A DNA stretch of 64,000 nt. Origin: Streptococcus equinus. Lineage in GTDB: Bacteria > Bacillota > Bacilli > Lactobacillales > Streptococcaceae. This document shows positions 7,552 through 16,637 of this stretch, piece by piece. The first letter of the stretch is position 1, and each line of letters begins with the position of its first letter. The translations under genes and the position numbers were made by a program. Under the pieces are notes generated by a model, which saw nothing but the letters and a program-made list of their open reading frames with translations, was not told the DNA's origin and searched no databases. The stretch is from assembly GCF_900104225.1 (NCBI RefSeq), contig NZ_FNJK01000003.1, positions 124,001-188,000 of the forward strand, read 5' to 3'.

Positions 7552-7590
7552 AAAACGGGGCAGAAAGCAAACCGCTCTGTCTCGTTTTTA
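7552..7590 (+). terminator. Hairpin with T run between rpsB and tsf (partial terminator)
   Basis: AAAACGGGGCAGA pairs with TCTGTCTCGTTTT around a 9-nt loop and is followed by TTATT. It is placed to lower expression of tsf relative to rpsB; tsf has no clear promoter of its own behind it. Confidence 0.6.
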
Positions 7591-7627
7591 TTATTTGGTA
7601 AACAAAAAAATCCTGGAGGACATAAAA

Positions 7628-8665
7628 ATGGCAATTACTGCAGCTCAAGTAAAAGAATTGCGTGAAAAATCAGGTGCTGGTGTCATGGACGCTAAAAAAG
7701 CACTTGTTGAAACTGACGGTGACATGGAAAAAGCAATTGAATTGCTTCGTGAAAAAGGTATGGCTAAAGCAGCTAAAAAAGCTGACCGCGTTGCTGCTGA
7801 AGGTTTGACTGGTACTTACGTTGACGGTAACGTTGCAGCAGTTGTTGAAGTTAACGCTGAAACTGACTTCGTTGCTCAAAACGCACAATTCGTTGAATTG
7901 GTTAAAGAAACAGCTAAAGCTATCGCTGAACAAAAACCTGCTAACAACGAAGAAGCACTTAAAGTTACTTTGGCTTCAGGTGAAACTTTGGAAGCAGCTT
8001 ACGTTAACGCTACAGCAACTATCGGTGAAAAAATTTCATTCCGTCGTTTCGAAGTTATCGAAAAAACTGATGAACAACACTTTGGTGCATACCAACACAA
8101 CGGTGGACGTATCGGTGTTATCACTGTTCTTGAAGGTGGTGACGAAGCTCTTGCAAAACAAGTTTCAATGCACGTTGCAGCTATGAAACCAACAGTTCTT
8201 TCATACAAAGAACTTGACGAACAATTCATCCACGATGAATTGGCTCAAATGAACCACAAAATCGATCTTGATAACGAATCACGTGCAATGGTTAACAAAC
8301 CAGCTCTTCCACACTTGAAATTCGGTTCTAAATCACAATTGTCTGATGAAGTAATCGCACAAGCTGAAGAAGATATCAAAGCAGAACTTAAAGCAGAAGG
8401 TAAACCAGAAAAAATCTGGGATAAAATCATCCCTGGTAAAATGGCTCGCTTCATGCTTGATAACACTAAAGTTGACCAACAATACACACTTCTTGCACAA
8501 GTTTACATCATGGACGACAGCAAAACTGTTGAACAATTCCTTGATTCAGTAAATGCAAAAGTTGTTACTTTCGCACGTTTTGAAGTTGGTGAAGGTATCG
8601 AAAAAGCAGCTAACGACTTTGAATCAGAAGTTGCAGCTACAATGGCAGCAGCTCTTAACAAATAA
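7628..8665 (+). CDS. tsf: Translation elongation factor Ts
   Basis: 345 aa nucleotide exchange factor for EF-Tu. The N-terminal UBA-like domain ([19 protein letters not shown]) and the exchange motif ETDFVAQN are present, followed by the two core subdomains; the length is usual for streptococci. Start at ATG 7628 with CTGGAGG upstream rather than the TTG further up. Second gene of the rpsB operon, with the same extreme codon bias. Confidence 0.98.
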   Translation: MAITAAQVKELREKSGAGVMDAKKALVETDGDMEKAIELLREKGMAKAAKKADRVAAEGLTGTYVDGNVAAVVEVNAETDFVAQNAQFVELVKETAKAIAEQKPANNEEALKVTLASGETLEAAYVNATATIGEKISFRRFEVIEKTDEQHFGAYQHNGGRIGVITVLEGGDEALAKQVSMHVAAMKPTVLSYKELDEQFIHDELAQMNHKIDLDNESRAMVNKPALPHLKFGSKSQLSDEVIAQAEEDIKAELKAEGKPEKIWDKIIPGKMARFMLDNTKVDQQYTLLAQVYIMDDSKTVEQFLDSVNAKVVTFARFEVGEGIEKAANDFESEVAATMAAALNK

Positions 8666-8683
8666 GAATAGCTTGCTAATATA

Positions 8684-8716
8684 AAAAGAAGATCACTTAG
8701 TGGTCTTCTTTTTTGT
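8684..8716 (+). terminator. tsf terminator
   Basis: AAAAAGAAGATCAC-TTA-GTGGTCTTCTTTTTT hairpin with T run. Confidence 0.9.
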
Positions 8717-8720
8717 TATA

Positions 8721-8760
8721 AATAAAGAGCTTGGAAAAGTTTCCAAGCTCTATTTTTTAA
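8721..8760 (-). terminator. Terminator of the small membrane export gene (possibly bidirectional)
   Basis: AGAGCTTGGAAA / TTTCCAAGCTCT, a 12-bp perfect stem with A/T-rich flanks on both sides. It lies between convergent tsf and the minus-strand gene and can serve both. Confidence 0.75.
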
Positions 8761-8764
8761 GTTT

Positions 8765-9229
8765 TTAAGATAAAGCACCTAATCCAAGAACAGTTAATGT
8801 TCCCATGATTAAGCCAGCAAGGATAACGCCTAGCATAACTGCTGTGATACTGCGTTTGAAGTCCCAGTCAAGGATTGAAGCAGCAAGTGTACCTGTCCAA
8901 GCTCCTGTACCAGGAATTGGAATACCTACAAAGAGAAGAAGCGCGATAAAGACTCCTTTATCCCCTGCAGTATCGGCTAGTTTTTTACCACCTTTGTGAC
9001 CTTTTTTCAAGCACCAAGTAAAGAAACCACCAATAATAGGTTTATCAGCACCCCATTCTAAGACGCGACGTGCAAAGAAGAAGATAATTGGTACGGGAAG
9101 CATGTTTGCGACAACACCGATAACGAGTGCTTGCCACATTGGAATACCAGATGCAATGGCATAAGGTACAGCACCACGAAGCTCAATAAGTGGCACCATA
9201 CCAATCAAAAATGTAATAATATAGTTCAT
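8765..9229 (-). CDS. Putative small multidrug export family membrane protein
   Basis: 154 aa, four to five membrane helices, matching the COG2426 / Sm_multidrug_ex family (MVPLIELRGAVPYAIASG near the N-terminus, GIPIPGTGAWTG in the middle). The conserved ELRG and PGTGAWTG segments are characteristic. Actual transport of drugs is not established for this family. Monocistronic. Confidence 0.8.
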   Translation of the reverse strand: MNYIITFLIGMVPLIELRGAVPYAIASGIPMWQALVIGVVANMLPVPIIFFFARRVLEWGADKPIIGGFFTWCLKKGHKGGKKLADTAGDKGVFIALLLFVGIPIPGTGAWTGTLAASILDWDFKRSITAVMLGVILAGLIMGTLTVLGLGALS

Positions 9230-9414
9230 TTACTTGAAACCTTTCATTTGTTACAAAGTTAATTGTATCTTATCTCTTAAGCAAAGACAACTAAAATCTG
9301 TAGTAATGAAAAAATACTATCAATGAAATGAAACCGTTGTCGGTTACAAACCATAAGAAAAGCTTGCTAGGTAAGCTCATTTGGTGTATTTTCGTTTATA
9401 AATAGTGATATTTT

Positions 9415-9443
9415 TGTTATAATGATAGTCAGTTATAGTCAAA
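9415..9443 (+). promoter_or_regulatory. ctsR-clpC promoter with CtsR box
   Basis: Extended -10 TGTTATAAT (9415-9423) is followed directly by AGTCAGTTATAGTCAAA (9427-9443), which fits the CtsR tandem heptad RGTCAAA-NAN-RGTCAAA with small deviations. The box covers the start of transcription, as expected for repression until heat stress. Confidence 0.7.
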
Positions 9444-9490
9444 GAGAGTCCATCTTGAAATGGTCTTTAATCTTGAAAAGGAGGAAGCTA

Positions 9491-9952
9491 ATGGCAAAAA
9501 ATACATCTGATAGTATTGAAGAATACATCAAGCAATTACTTGCCCAATCAGGTATTGCTGAGATTAAACGGTCAAACTTGGCAGATGCCTTTCAAGTTGT
9601 TCCTAGCCAAATTAACTATGTGATAAAAACACGTTTTACAGAAAGTCGTGGCTATACAGTCGAAAGTAAGCGTGGTGGCGGTGGCTATATTCGCATTGCT
9701 AGAGTGCGTTTTTCAGATCAACACCAAATGTTTGACAACCTCATGGCAAATATTGGTGAACGTATTAGTGAGCAAGTCTTTACGGATCTGATTCAATTAC
9801 TTTTTGACGAAAAAATTATTAGTGAACGTGAAGGAAATCTGATTTTAGCAACAGCAACTGATGATGTTTTGGGTAAAGATGCTCCCGCCATTCGAGCACG
9901 TATGTTGCGAAAAATCTTACAAAGATTAGATAGAAAAGGATTCCATTTATGA
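9491..9952 (+). CDS. ctsR: CtsR heat-shock repressor
   Basis: 153 aa repressor of clp genes. The N-terminal winged helix ends in the glycine-rich wing KRGGGGYIRI, the thermosensing element known from Bacillus CtsR; the C-terminal part (ISEREGNLILAT) is the dimer and McsB/Clp-responsive domain. ATG 9491 is preceded by AAAAGGAGGAAG; the longer frame begins within the operator. Its stop overlaps the clpC start (ATGA). Confidence 0.97.
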   Translation: MAKNTSDSIEEYIKQLLAQSGIAEIKRSNLADAFQVVPSQINYVIKTRFTESRGYTVESKRGGGGYIRIARVRFSDQHQMFDNLMANIGERISEQVFTDLIQLLFDEKIISEREGNLILATATDDVLGKDAPAIRARMLRKILQRLDRKGFHL

Positions 9953-12390
9953 GTGAATATTCAATGAAAATGCAAGAGGTTTTCAGTATCGCCCAGTACC
10001 AGGCAGCACGATTTGAAAGCCCATATTTAGAAAGTTGGCATGTGCTTTTGGCCATGGTAGCTGTTCATGATTCAGTGGCAGGATTAACATTTGCTGAATA
10101 TCAAAATAAAATTGCTTATGAAGAGTATGAATCAGCAGCAGTATTAGCACTTGGAAAATCACCTTTGAGTGATGTAAAAAATGTTCAATTTTTGGAGCAA
10201 TCAAAGGCTCTTAAGGATGTGTTAGCTTTTGCAGAATCTATTTGCAAAGTGACTGGTGGCACTGAAGTTGGGACAGAACATGTTCTTTATGCGATGTTGC
10301 TTAATTTAGATCTATTTGCCACACGTCTATTAGAACTTGCTGGTTTTAAAAATAAAGAAAATGAAGACTCAGCACGTTTACTTGACTTGCGTAAGAGCTT
10401 AGGACGTAATGCTGGATTTACTAAAGAAAAAATCAAAGCTATCCATGATCTTCGCAAACCGAAAAAAGCTACAGTAGGCGGAGCTTTTTCAGAGATGATG
10501 AAACCTCAGTCAACAGCGGGAGAATTATCTGATTTCACACGTGACTTGACTGAAATGGCTCGTCAAGGGAAATTAGAACCAGTTATTGGTCGTGATAAAG
10601 AAATTTCACGTATGGTTCAAGTCCTTAGCCGTAAAACTAAAAACAACCCTGTCTTGGTCGGTGAAGCCGGTGTTGGTAAAACAGCTCTTGCTTATGGTCT
10701 AGCCCAACGAATTGTTGATGGTGAGATTCCATACGAACTTCAAGACATGTGTGTTCTAGAACTTGATATGATGAGTGTTGTGGCTGGTACGCGTTTTCGA
10801 GGTGACTTTGAAGAACGCATGAATCAAATCATCTCTGATATTGAAGAAGATGGTCACATCATTTTATTCATCGATGAAGTGCACACTATTATGGGATCTG
10901 GTTCTGGAATTGATAGTACTTTAGATGCTGCTAATATTTTAAAACCAGCTCTTGCACGCGGGACACTTCACATGGTTGGTGCGACAACTCAAGAAGAATA
11001 TCAAAAGCATATTGAAAAAGATGCTGCGCTTTCTCGTCGTTTTGCTAAAATCACCATCGAAGAACCAAGTGTTGAAGATGCTTATCAAATTTTACTTGGG
11101 CTTAAGAAATCTTACGAAACTTTCCATAATGTGACGATTTCTGATCAAGCTGTGTTGACGGCTGTTAAAGCTGCACACCGTTATTTGACAAGTAAAAATC
11201 TACCAGATTCAGCTATTGATTTGCTTGATGAAGCTAGTGCAACTGTTCAAGGTTTGGTTAAAAAAGAAGTCCCAAAAGCTCTTACAGCTGCAGATAAAGC
11301 TATTTTAGAAGGTGATTTCAAATTAGCTACAAAATTGCTTAAAGAGTCACGTAAGAAAGTGACACGTAAACCAACAGCTGTGACTGAAGATGATATCATG
11401 GCAACACTTAGTCGTTTGTCAGGTATTCCTGTTGAGAAAATGACACAGGCTGACAGCAAGAAATATTTGACGCTTGAAAAAGAGCTTCACAAACGTGTGA
11501 TTGGTCAAGATGCTGCTATTTCAGCGATTAGCCGAGCAATCCGTCGTAATCAAGCAGGTATCCGCACAGGAAAACGTCCAATTGGATCATTCATGTTCTT
11601 GGGACCTACTGGTGTTGGTAAGACTGAATTAGCTAAAGCTTTGGCTGAACTTCTCTTTGATGATGACTCAGCACTTATTCGTTTTGATATGTCTGAGTAT
11701 ATGGAAAAATTTGCGGCTAGTCGTCTTAACGGAGCTCCTCCAGGATACGTTGGTTATGAAGAAGGTGGCGAATTGACTGAAAAAGTTCGTAACAAACCTT
11801 ATTCAGTCCTTCTTTTCGATGAAGTTGAAAAAGCTCATCCAGATATTTTCAACGTCCTTCTTCAAGTTTTGGATGATGGTGTGTTGACAGATAGTCGTGG
11901 TCGTAAAGTTGATTTCTCAAATACGATTATTATCATGACGTCAAACCTTGGTGCGACAGCTCTTCGTGATGATAAAACTGTTGGATTTGGTGCGCGTGAT
12001 ATGGCTCATGATTATGATGCTATGCAAAAACGTATCATGGAAGAACTTAAGAAAGCTTATCGTCCAGAATTTATCAACCGTATTGATGAAAAGGTTGTCT
12101 TCCACCACTTGACACAAGAAAATATGCGTGACGTGGTTAAAATCATGGTTAAACCATTGATTGCAACCTTAGCTGAAAAAGATATTACGCTTAAATTCCA
12201 ACCATCAGCACTTAAATATCTTGCTGAGGCTGGATATGACCCAGAAATGGGAGCTCGTCCACTTCGTCGTACTCTCCAAGATAAAGTTGAAGATAAATTA
12301 TCAGAGCTTATCCTAGCAGGCGACCTAGCAAGTGGAGATACCCTTAAAATTGGTGTTTCTAAAGGACAACTCAAATTTGATATTGCTTAA
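9949..12390 (+). CDS. clpC: ATP-dependent Clp protease ATP-binding subunit ClpC
   Basis: 813 aa Hsp100 unfoldase. N-terminal Clp-N repeats (about 1-150), AAA-1 with GEAGVGKT, AAA-2 with GPTGVGKT and a C-terminal D2-small domain. It works with ClpP in protein quality control and competence control. Translationally coupled to ctsR, the usual Firmicute ctsR-clpC pair; in streptococci mcsA and mcsB are absent, as here. Confidence 0.97.
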   Translation: MSEYSMKMQEVFSIAQYQAARFESPYLESWHVLLAMVAVHDSVAGLTFAEYQNKIAYEEYESAAVLALGKSPLSDVKNVQFLEQSKALKDVLAFAESICKVTGGTEVGTEHVLYAMLLNLDLFATRLLELAGFKNKENEDSARLLDLRKSLGRNAGFTKEKIKAIHDLRKPKKATVGGAFSEMMKPQSTAGELSDFTRDLTEMARQGKLEPVIGRDKEISRMVQVLSRKTKNNPVLVGEAGVGKTALAYGLAQRIVDGEIPYELQDMCVLELDMMSVVAGTRFRGDFEERMNQIISDIEEDGHIILFIDEVHTIMGSGSGIDSTLDAANILKPALARGTLHMVGATTQEEYQKHIEKDAALSRRFAKITIEEPSVEDAYQILLGLKKSYETFHNVTISDQAVLTAVKAAHRYLTSKNLPDSAIDLLDEASATVQGLVKKEVPKALTAADKAILEGDFKLATKLLKESRKKVTRKPTAVTEDDIMATLSRLSGIPVEKMTQADSKKYLTLEKELHKRVIGQDAAISAISRAIRRNQAGIRTGKRPIGSFMFLGPTGVGKTELAKALAELLFDDDSALIRFDMSEYMEKFAASRLNGAPPGYVGYEEGGELTEKVRNKPYSVLLFDEVEKAHPDIFNVLLQVLDDGVLTDSRGRKVDFSNTIIIMTSNLGATALRDDKTVGFGARDMAHDYDAMQKRIMEELKKAYRPEFINRIDEKVVFHHLTQENMRDVVKIMVKPLIATLAEKDITLKFQPSALKYLAEAGYDPEMGARPLRRTLQDKVEDKLSELILAGDLASGDTLKIGVSKGQLKFDIA

Positions 12391-12392
12391 TA

Positions 12393-12430
12393 AAATAACC
12401 CCTGCTGGTAAACCAGTAGGGGTTATTTTT
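12393..12430 (+). terminator. clpC terminator
   Basis: AAATAACCCCTGCTGG-TAAA-CCAGTAGGGGTTATTT with a T run. A second hairpin (TCCCTGA / TCAGGGA, 12434-12455) follows and faces the minus-strand gene dusB. Confidence 0.9.
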
Positions 12431-12463
12431 AATCCCTGAGAAAGTTTCAGGGACTTCTTTATC

Positions 12464-13441
12464 TCATCGCAAACTGTTAAAGATTTCTTTGACTTCGTCG
12501 ATAGTTTCTGCGCGTGAAACAGCTCCGCGGATTTTGGCTGCGCCAGCAGTACCACGTAGGTAATGTGGAGCTAGACCACGGAATTCACGGACAGCAATTT
12601 TTTCACCCTTGAGGTCAATGAGACGTTTGAGGTGATCTTCTGCAATGTCCAATTTTTTGGCAAATGGAAGATCTGGTAATTCTTCACCAGTTTCAAAATA
12701 ATGATTGATTTGAGTGAAGATGTATGGGTTGTTCATGGCTGCGCGTCCAACCATAACAGCATCAACACCGATTTCTTCAATCATGTACTTAGCATCGTGA
12801 ACGCTGCGCACGTCACCATTTCCGATAAATGGAATTTTAGTGATGGCTTTTGAGACGCGAGCAAGTGTTTCATGGTCACATTTACCAGTATACATTTGTT
12901 CACGTGTGCGTCCATGCATAGCAAGGGCAGACACACCAGCTGATTCAGCAGCCAGTGCGTTTTCAACAGCCAGTTCGCTGTCTGACCAGCCTGTACGCAT
13001 TTTAACAGTTAATGGAATATCAAGAACAGAAGTGACTTCATCGATGATATGATAAATCTTATCAGGGTCTTTGAGCCATTTTGCTCCTGCTTCATTTTTG
13101 ACAACTTTATTGACAGGACAGCCCATATTGATGTCAACGATGTCAGCTTTTGTATTTTCTTGAATATACTCAGCTGCACGTTTCAAACCATCCGCGTCTC
13201 CACCAAATAATTGGATAGACATTGGATGTTCAGTTTCATCAATGTGAAGCATGTGAAGGGTTTTTTCGTTATTGTAAAGGAGACCTTTTTCGGAAATCAT
13301 CTCCATTACGACTAAGCCAGCTCCGAATTCTTTGGCAATAGTACGAAAAGCAGAGTTTGTCACCCCTGCCATGGGTGCTAGAACCGTACGGTGAGGAATT
13401 TCAACATCACCAATCATAAATGATGAGCTGAGTTTAGTCAT
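12464..13441 (-). CDS. dusB: tRNA-dihydrouridine synthase (DusB type)
   Basis: 325 aa FMN-dependent enzyme that reduces uridines in the tRNA D loop. TIM-barrel N-terminal half with LAPMAGVTN, catalytic Cys108 in [11 protein letters not shown], and KMRTGW; helical C-terminal domain with [14 protein letters not shown]. It overlaps the 3' end of hslO by 8 nt, a common streptococcal pair. Confidence 0.95.
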   Translation of the reverse strand: MTKLSSSFMIGDVEIPHRTVLAPMAGVTNSAFRTIAKEFGAGLVVMEMISEKGLLYNNEKTLHMLHIDETEHPMSIQLFGGDADGLKRAAEYIQENTKADIVDINMGCPVNKVVKNEAGAKWLKDPDKIYHIIDEVTSVLDIPLTVKMRTGWSDSELAVENALAAESAGVSALAMHGRTREQMYTGKCDHETLARVSKAITKIPFIGNGDVRSVHDAKYMIEEIGVDAVMVGRAAMNNPYIFTQINHYFETGEELPDLPFAKKLDIAEDHLKRLIDLKGEKIAVREFRGLAPHYLRGTAGAAKIRGAVSRAETIDEVKEIFNSLR

Positions 13442-14300
13442 TGATTAATTCCTCCAAGTCATCTTCAGTGAAGTTGTAAGTTTTACCACAGAATTGGCAA
13501 GTGATTTCAGCACCGTGGTCTTCGTCTTTCATAGCTTTAAGCTCGTCTTTGCCAAGAGTGACAAGAGCAGCTTCAAAACGTTCACGTGAGCAGTCACAGT
13601 TAAAGCCAATTTCATCTTCAGCAAGAACTTTATATTCGTCTTCGCCGTAGATAGCTTTTAAAAGAGCTTCGATGTGGTCATCAGATTCCAAGAGTTTTGA
13701 AATGGCAGGCATTTCTTGGATACGTTTTTCGTAACGGTTGATTTCTTCTTCAGAAGCACCTGGAAGAACTTGCAACATAAAGCCACCGGCAACTTCAACT
13801 TTATCATCGTCATCAAGAAGGACATTAAGTCCAACAGCAGAAGGTGTTTGTTCAGATTCAGTCAAATAAAAAGCCAAATCTTCACCGATTTCACCTGAGA
13901 CAAGTGGTGTTGAAGATGTGTAAGGATTACCTGTACCATAGTCAGTAATGACAACGAATTGACCGTGTCCCATGAATGGACCAACCATGACTTCGCCAGT
14001 AGCAGTTTTCTTAACATCGATACCAGTATTTTGAATGTAGCCCTTAACATGTCCTTTAGTATCAGCCACAGAGATAATGTGGCCAAATGAGTTATCACCA
14101 ATGACTTTGACGGTTACTTTGCTGTCTCCTTTCTGATTGGCAGCTAGGATTTGATTGGCAATAAGCGTTCTACCTAGAGCAACTGTAGAGCTAGAAAGTG
14201 TTTGATGTTTTTCTTGAGCAGTTCTGACAGTCTCAGTGCTATCAAGCACATAAGCACGGAAAGAACCAGATTTTGAAATTGATTTTATAAGTTTATCCAT
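13434..14300 (-). CDS. hslO: Redox-regulated chaperone Hsp33
   Basis: 288 aa holdase activated by oxidation. The C-terminal zinc switch is complete: Cys235 and Cys237 (NCDCS) with Cys268 and Cys271 (CQFCG). The start at 14300 gives the standard N-terminus [20 protein letters not shown]. An extended -10 TGTTATAAT ends exactly 7 nt before this ATG, with no Shine-Dalgarno, so the mRNA should start at the A of ATG (leaderless). Cotranscribed with dusB. Confidence 0.97.
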   Translation of the reverse strand: MDKLIKSISKSGSFRAYVLDSTETVRTAQEKHQTLSSSTVALGRTLIANQILAANQKGDSKVTVKVIGDNSFGHIISVADTKGHVKGYIQNTGIDVKKTATGEVMVGPFMGHGQFVVITDYGTGNPYTSSTPLVSGEIGEDLAFYLTESEQTPSAVGLNVLLDDDDKVEVAGGFMLQVLPGASEEEINRYEKRIQEMPAISKLLESDDHIEALLKAIYGEDEYKVLAEDEIGFNCDCSRERFEAALVTLGKDELKAMKDEDHGAEITCQFCGKTYNFTEDDLEELIND

Positions 14301-14382
14301 AAGAATATTATAACACAAAGCAAATTTGATGGGCTAGTATTGTGAGCTGTAAAGCGTAATCATCTAGTGAAAAATGAGAAGA

Positions 14383-14413
14383 TAAAAAAGGCGAGGTTTT
14401 CCTTGCCTTTTTA
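14383..14413 (-). terminator. Terminator of the xpaC-telA operon
   Basis: On the minus strand AAAAAGGCAAGG-AAAA-CCTCGCCTTTTTT, a stable hairpin with T run just after the stop of the TelA-like gene. Confidence 0.85.
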
Positions 14414-14419
14414 CTGTTA

Positions 14420-15691
14420 TTATTCTTCTGCAATGTCTGTTCTTTCGACTTCTTCTTGGCTTTCTTTGCCTTCGTTAAGAAGGGCTTCGACGATTTTTTG
14501 GTCACGGATTTTGACAGAGTCGTTAATGGTTTCTGCGGATTTGACAACAGCTGCTTCGAGTTGGGCACGTTGTTTACGACCGTTGTCGATAGCGGTGATA
14601 ATGCCGTTATTTTGTTCAACGAGGCTTTCAGCAAGAGCTGTGACAGACTGGATAGAAACCGTTGGGCTTTGAGCAGTGCGTTCGAGCATAGGAATAGCTT
14701 CCTTGCTAGTCTCAGCAAGCATTTGAAGAGCAGCGTTATTAGCATTGACAATGGCATCAGCAGTCACACCAGATTTAACTGATTGTTGCAAAATGCCGAG
14801 CTGGGCAATTGACAATTTCATTGTCGGAATGGTGTTGCGACGAAGCATACCAAGTTTTTGGCGCATGTCTGATGACACTTTGACCATGTTACGCATTTGC
14901 GGCGTTGTTGTCCAAGCCACGTAAAGGCGACTGAGGTATTCAGTGTGCTGTTGTTCCAGTGTGTTGATAACTTCAGTCATGCGAGCTAGTTCGTCAGATT
15001 TTGTTTGATATTCTGGTGTTGCACTATCTAGTGTTGCCAGTTCATTTTGAAGGGCTTGTGCGCGGTTAGCACTTTCTGTTTGAGAAGCTTCGATAAAAGC
15101 AATCACACCGACAAGGTTTTCAATCGATTTGTTATTATCTTCAATCAGCATCTCAGCAGAGACGATGTTGCGTGCTAAGGTTTCTTCTTGTTTAACAACA
15201 GCGGCAGCCATGCCATCCATTTTTTGTTCAATATTTTGTGAATCAAAGTAGAATTCTTGTAAGCTATTTTTGCTTTGCTTGAAGAGTTTTTGGAAGAAAT
15301 TCGGTTTCTTTTCAAGCTCAGCAGGTGTAGCATCTTTATATTTAGCGATGAAGCCATTCAATTCACGGTTAGCATTTTTGAGCAGGTCATCAACTTGCGG
15401 AATTTCCAGTTTCTTTTGTTCTGCCAAAATGCGATTAACTGTCGTGTTAACTTCTTCAACAGCAGATGTTCCAAAATCAAGCAGTGCATTCTGGTCAGCA
15501 ACAAAATTATCAACCAAAGCTGGCGCTTTAGCGGTAATAGCAGTCTGTTGTTCAGGAGTCAACTTATCGTAAAAAGAGACTTGTCCAGTTGAGGCGGTGT
15601 CAGTTGCTACGATAATTTCTGTTGTTTTGTCAGTTTTTGTAATAGCATTATCAGCGATTTTATCAATGTCAAAATTAAATGTATCAGCCAT
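14420..15691 (-). CDS. TelA-family toxic anion resistance protein
   Basis: 423 aa, almost entirely helical with long coiled-coil-prone stretches. Conserved TelA blocks include LRRNTIPTMKLSIAQLGILQQSVKSG and the tail VKSAETINDSVKIRDQKIVEALL. The family was named for tellurite resistance; its molecular role, perhaps in envelope stress, is unclear. It is encoded 26 nt after an XpaC-like gene, the usual Firmicute pairing. An AAGGAGAT precedes the ATG. Confidence 0.88.
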   Translation of the reverse strand: MADTFNFDIDKIADNAITKTDKTTEIIVATDTASTGQVSFYDKLTPEQQTAITAKAPALVDNFVADQNALLDFGTSAVEEVNTTVNRILAEQKKLEIPQVDDLLKNANRELNGFIAKYKDATPAELEKKPNFFQKLFKQSKNSLQEFYFDSQNIEQKMDGMAAAVVKQEETLARNIVSAEMLIEDNNKSIENLVGVIAFIEASQTESANRAQALQNELATLDSATPEYQTKSDELARMTEVINTLEQQHTEYLSRLYVAWTTTPQMRNMVKVSSDMRQKLGMLRRNTIPTMKLSIAQLGILQQSVKSGVTADAIVNANNAALQMLAETSKEAIPMLERTAQSPTVSIQSVTALAESLVEQNNGIITAIDNGRKQRAQLEAAVVKSAETINDSVKIRDQKIVEALLNEGKESQEEVERTDIAEE

Positions 15692-15717
15692 AAATAATCT
15701 CCTTTGTCAGAGCTAAA

Positions 15718-16536
15718 TTACAAATTAGTATCGTCATCAGCCATCATGCGTAGGCTAATGTCAAAGTCTTTCAAGTCGCTTTCGTTAAGTTTTCTAAGGG
15801 TCTCATCAAGTGCCAAATCAAATTTTTTCATAGCAGCTTTTGCTTTTGCTAGGCGCTCCTCAGCATTGTAGTAATTCTTAGGAGCTCTTTTGATTTTGAG
15901 GTAGCCATCTAAAATATCATGGAATCGTTCCATATCAGCTTCATGCAGAGCAGTAAGCTCTTCACGGTTATCAGCTTTTTCAATTTTTTTCAAAATGGTA
16001 AGGTGATCTTGCTGAATGTTGTTATAAAGATGAGCCAACTCTGGAGCAAGTTTTAGCAAATCTGTTTCTTCCTTAGAAGCATTTGCTGTCGTTGGAGAGA
16101 CATCTAATTTATCCAGTTGCAAGAGAATATCATTTTCGACTGATTCGGCTTTTTTAAGGACACGTTTATAGATTTTGAGGTCCATTTTAGCCTTAAGGTC
16201 AGTAACTTCACTTTTAATATGACGAATTTGTGGCAATAGCTGGCGCGCCACAACGACATATTGTGTATAGTTTTTTTCATCGAGATAACTGTCCAAAAGT
16301 TTGACTTGGCGGTCAGCAATACGAATATTATCTTTTAAGTCTTGAAGACGTTGTTTAGTATTTACTTTTTCTAAGCGTGATTGTTTGGTCGCCAAATAAT
16401 AAACGCCAAACCCAATACCACCGATAAAGGCAATTGGGATAATAATTTCAAGTAAGCTTTCGAGTAAAGCAATAAGAAGGATAACGCCAATAATAATAGT
16501 GATTAATCCTCCGGCACTATTTCTAGGTCTTGACAT
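15718..16536 (-). CDS. XpaC-like membrane protein (5-bromo-4-chloroindolyl phosphate hydrolysis family)
   Basis: About 272 aa. Two adjacent hydrophobic helices near the N-terminus (about 10-47) precede a long helical, charged cytoplasmic domain. The family name comes from a Bacillus phenotype; the activity is unproven. ATG 16536 (MSRPRNSAGG) is preferred to the TTG at 16548; neither has a strong Shine-Dalgarno. Forms an operon with telA. Confidence 0.8.
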   Translation of the reverse strand: MSRPRNSAGGLITIIIGVILLIALLESLLEIIIPIAFIGGIGFGVYYLATKQSRLEKVNTKQRLQDLKDNIRIADRQVKLLDSYLDEKNYTQYVVVARQLLPQIRHIKSEVTDLKAKMDLKIYKRVLKKAESVENDILLQLDKLDVSPTTANASKEETDLLKLAPELAHLYNNIQQDHLTILKKIEKADNREELTALHEADMERFHDILDGYLKIKRAPKNYYNAEERLAKAKAAMKKFDLALDETLRKLNESDLKDFDISLRMMADDDTNL

Positions 16537-16637
16537 AAACTCATTCAATCCATTTCTATCTAAGATTGTATTTATTTTATCGCAAAAAGGGGAATAATGA
16601 CAAGCGATGACTGTAATTGTGGCAAAGATTTTATGGG

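Noticed and set aside
14308-14757. 149-aa minus-strand frame between hslO and telA
   Set aside because: It is telA read in another frame, running over the telA terminator; low-complexity Lys/Leu/Ser content.
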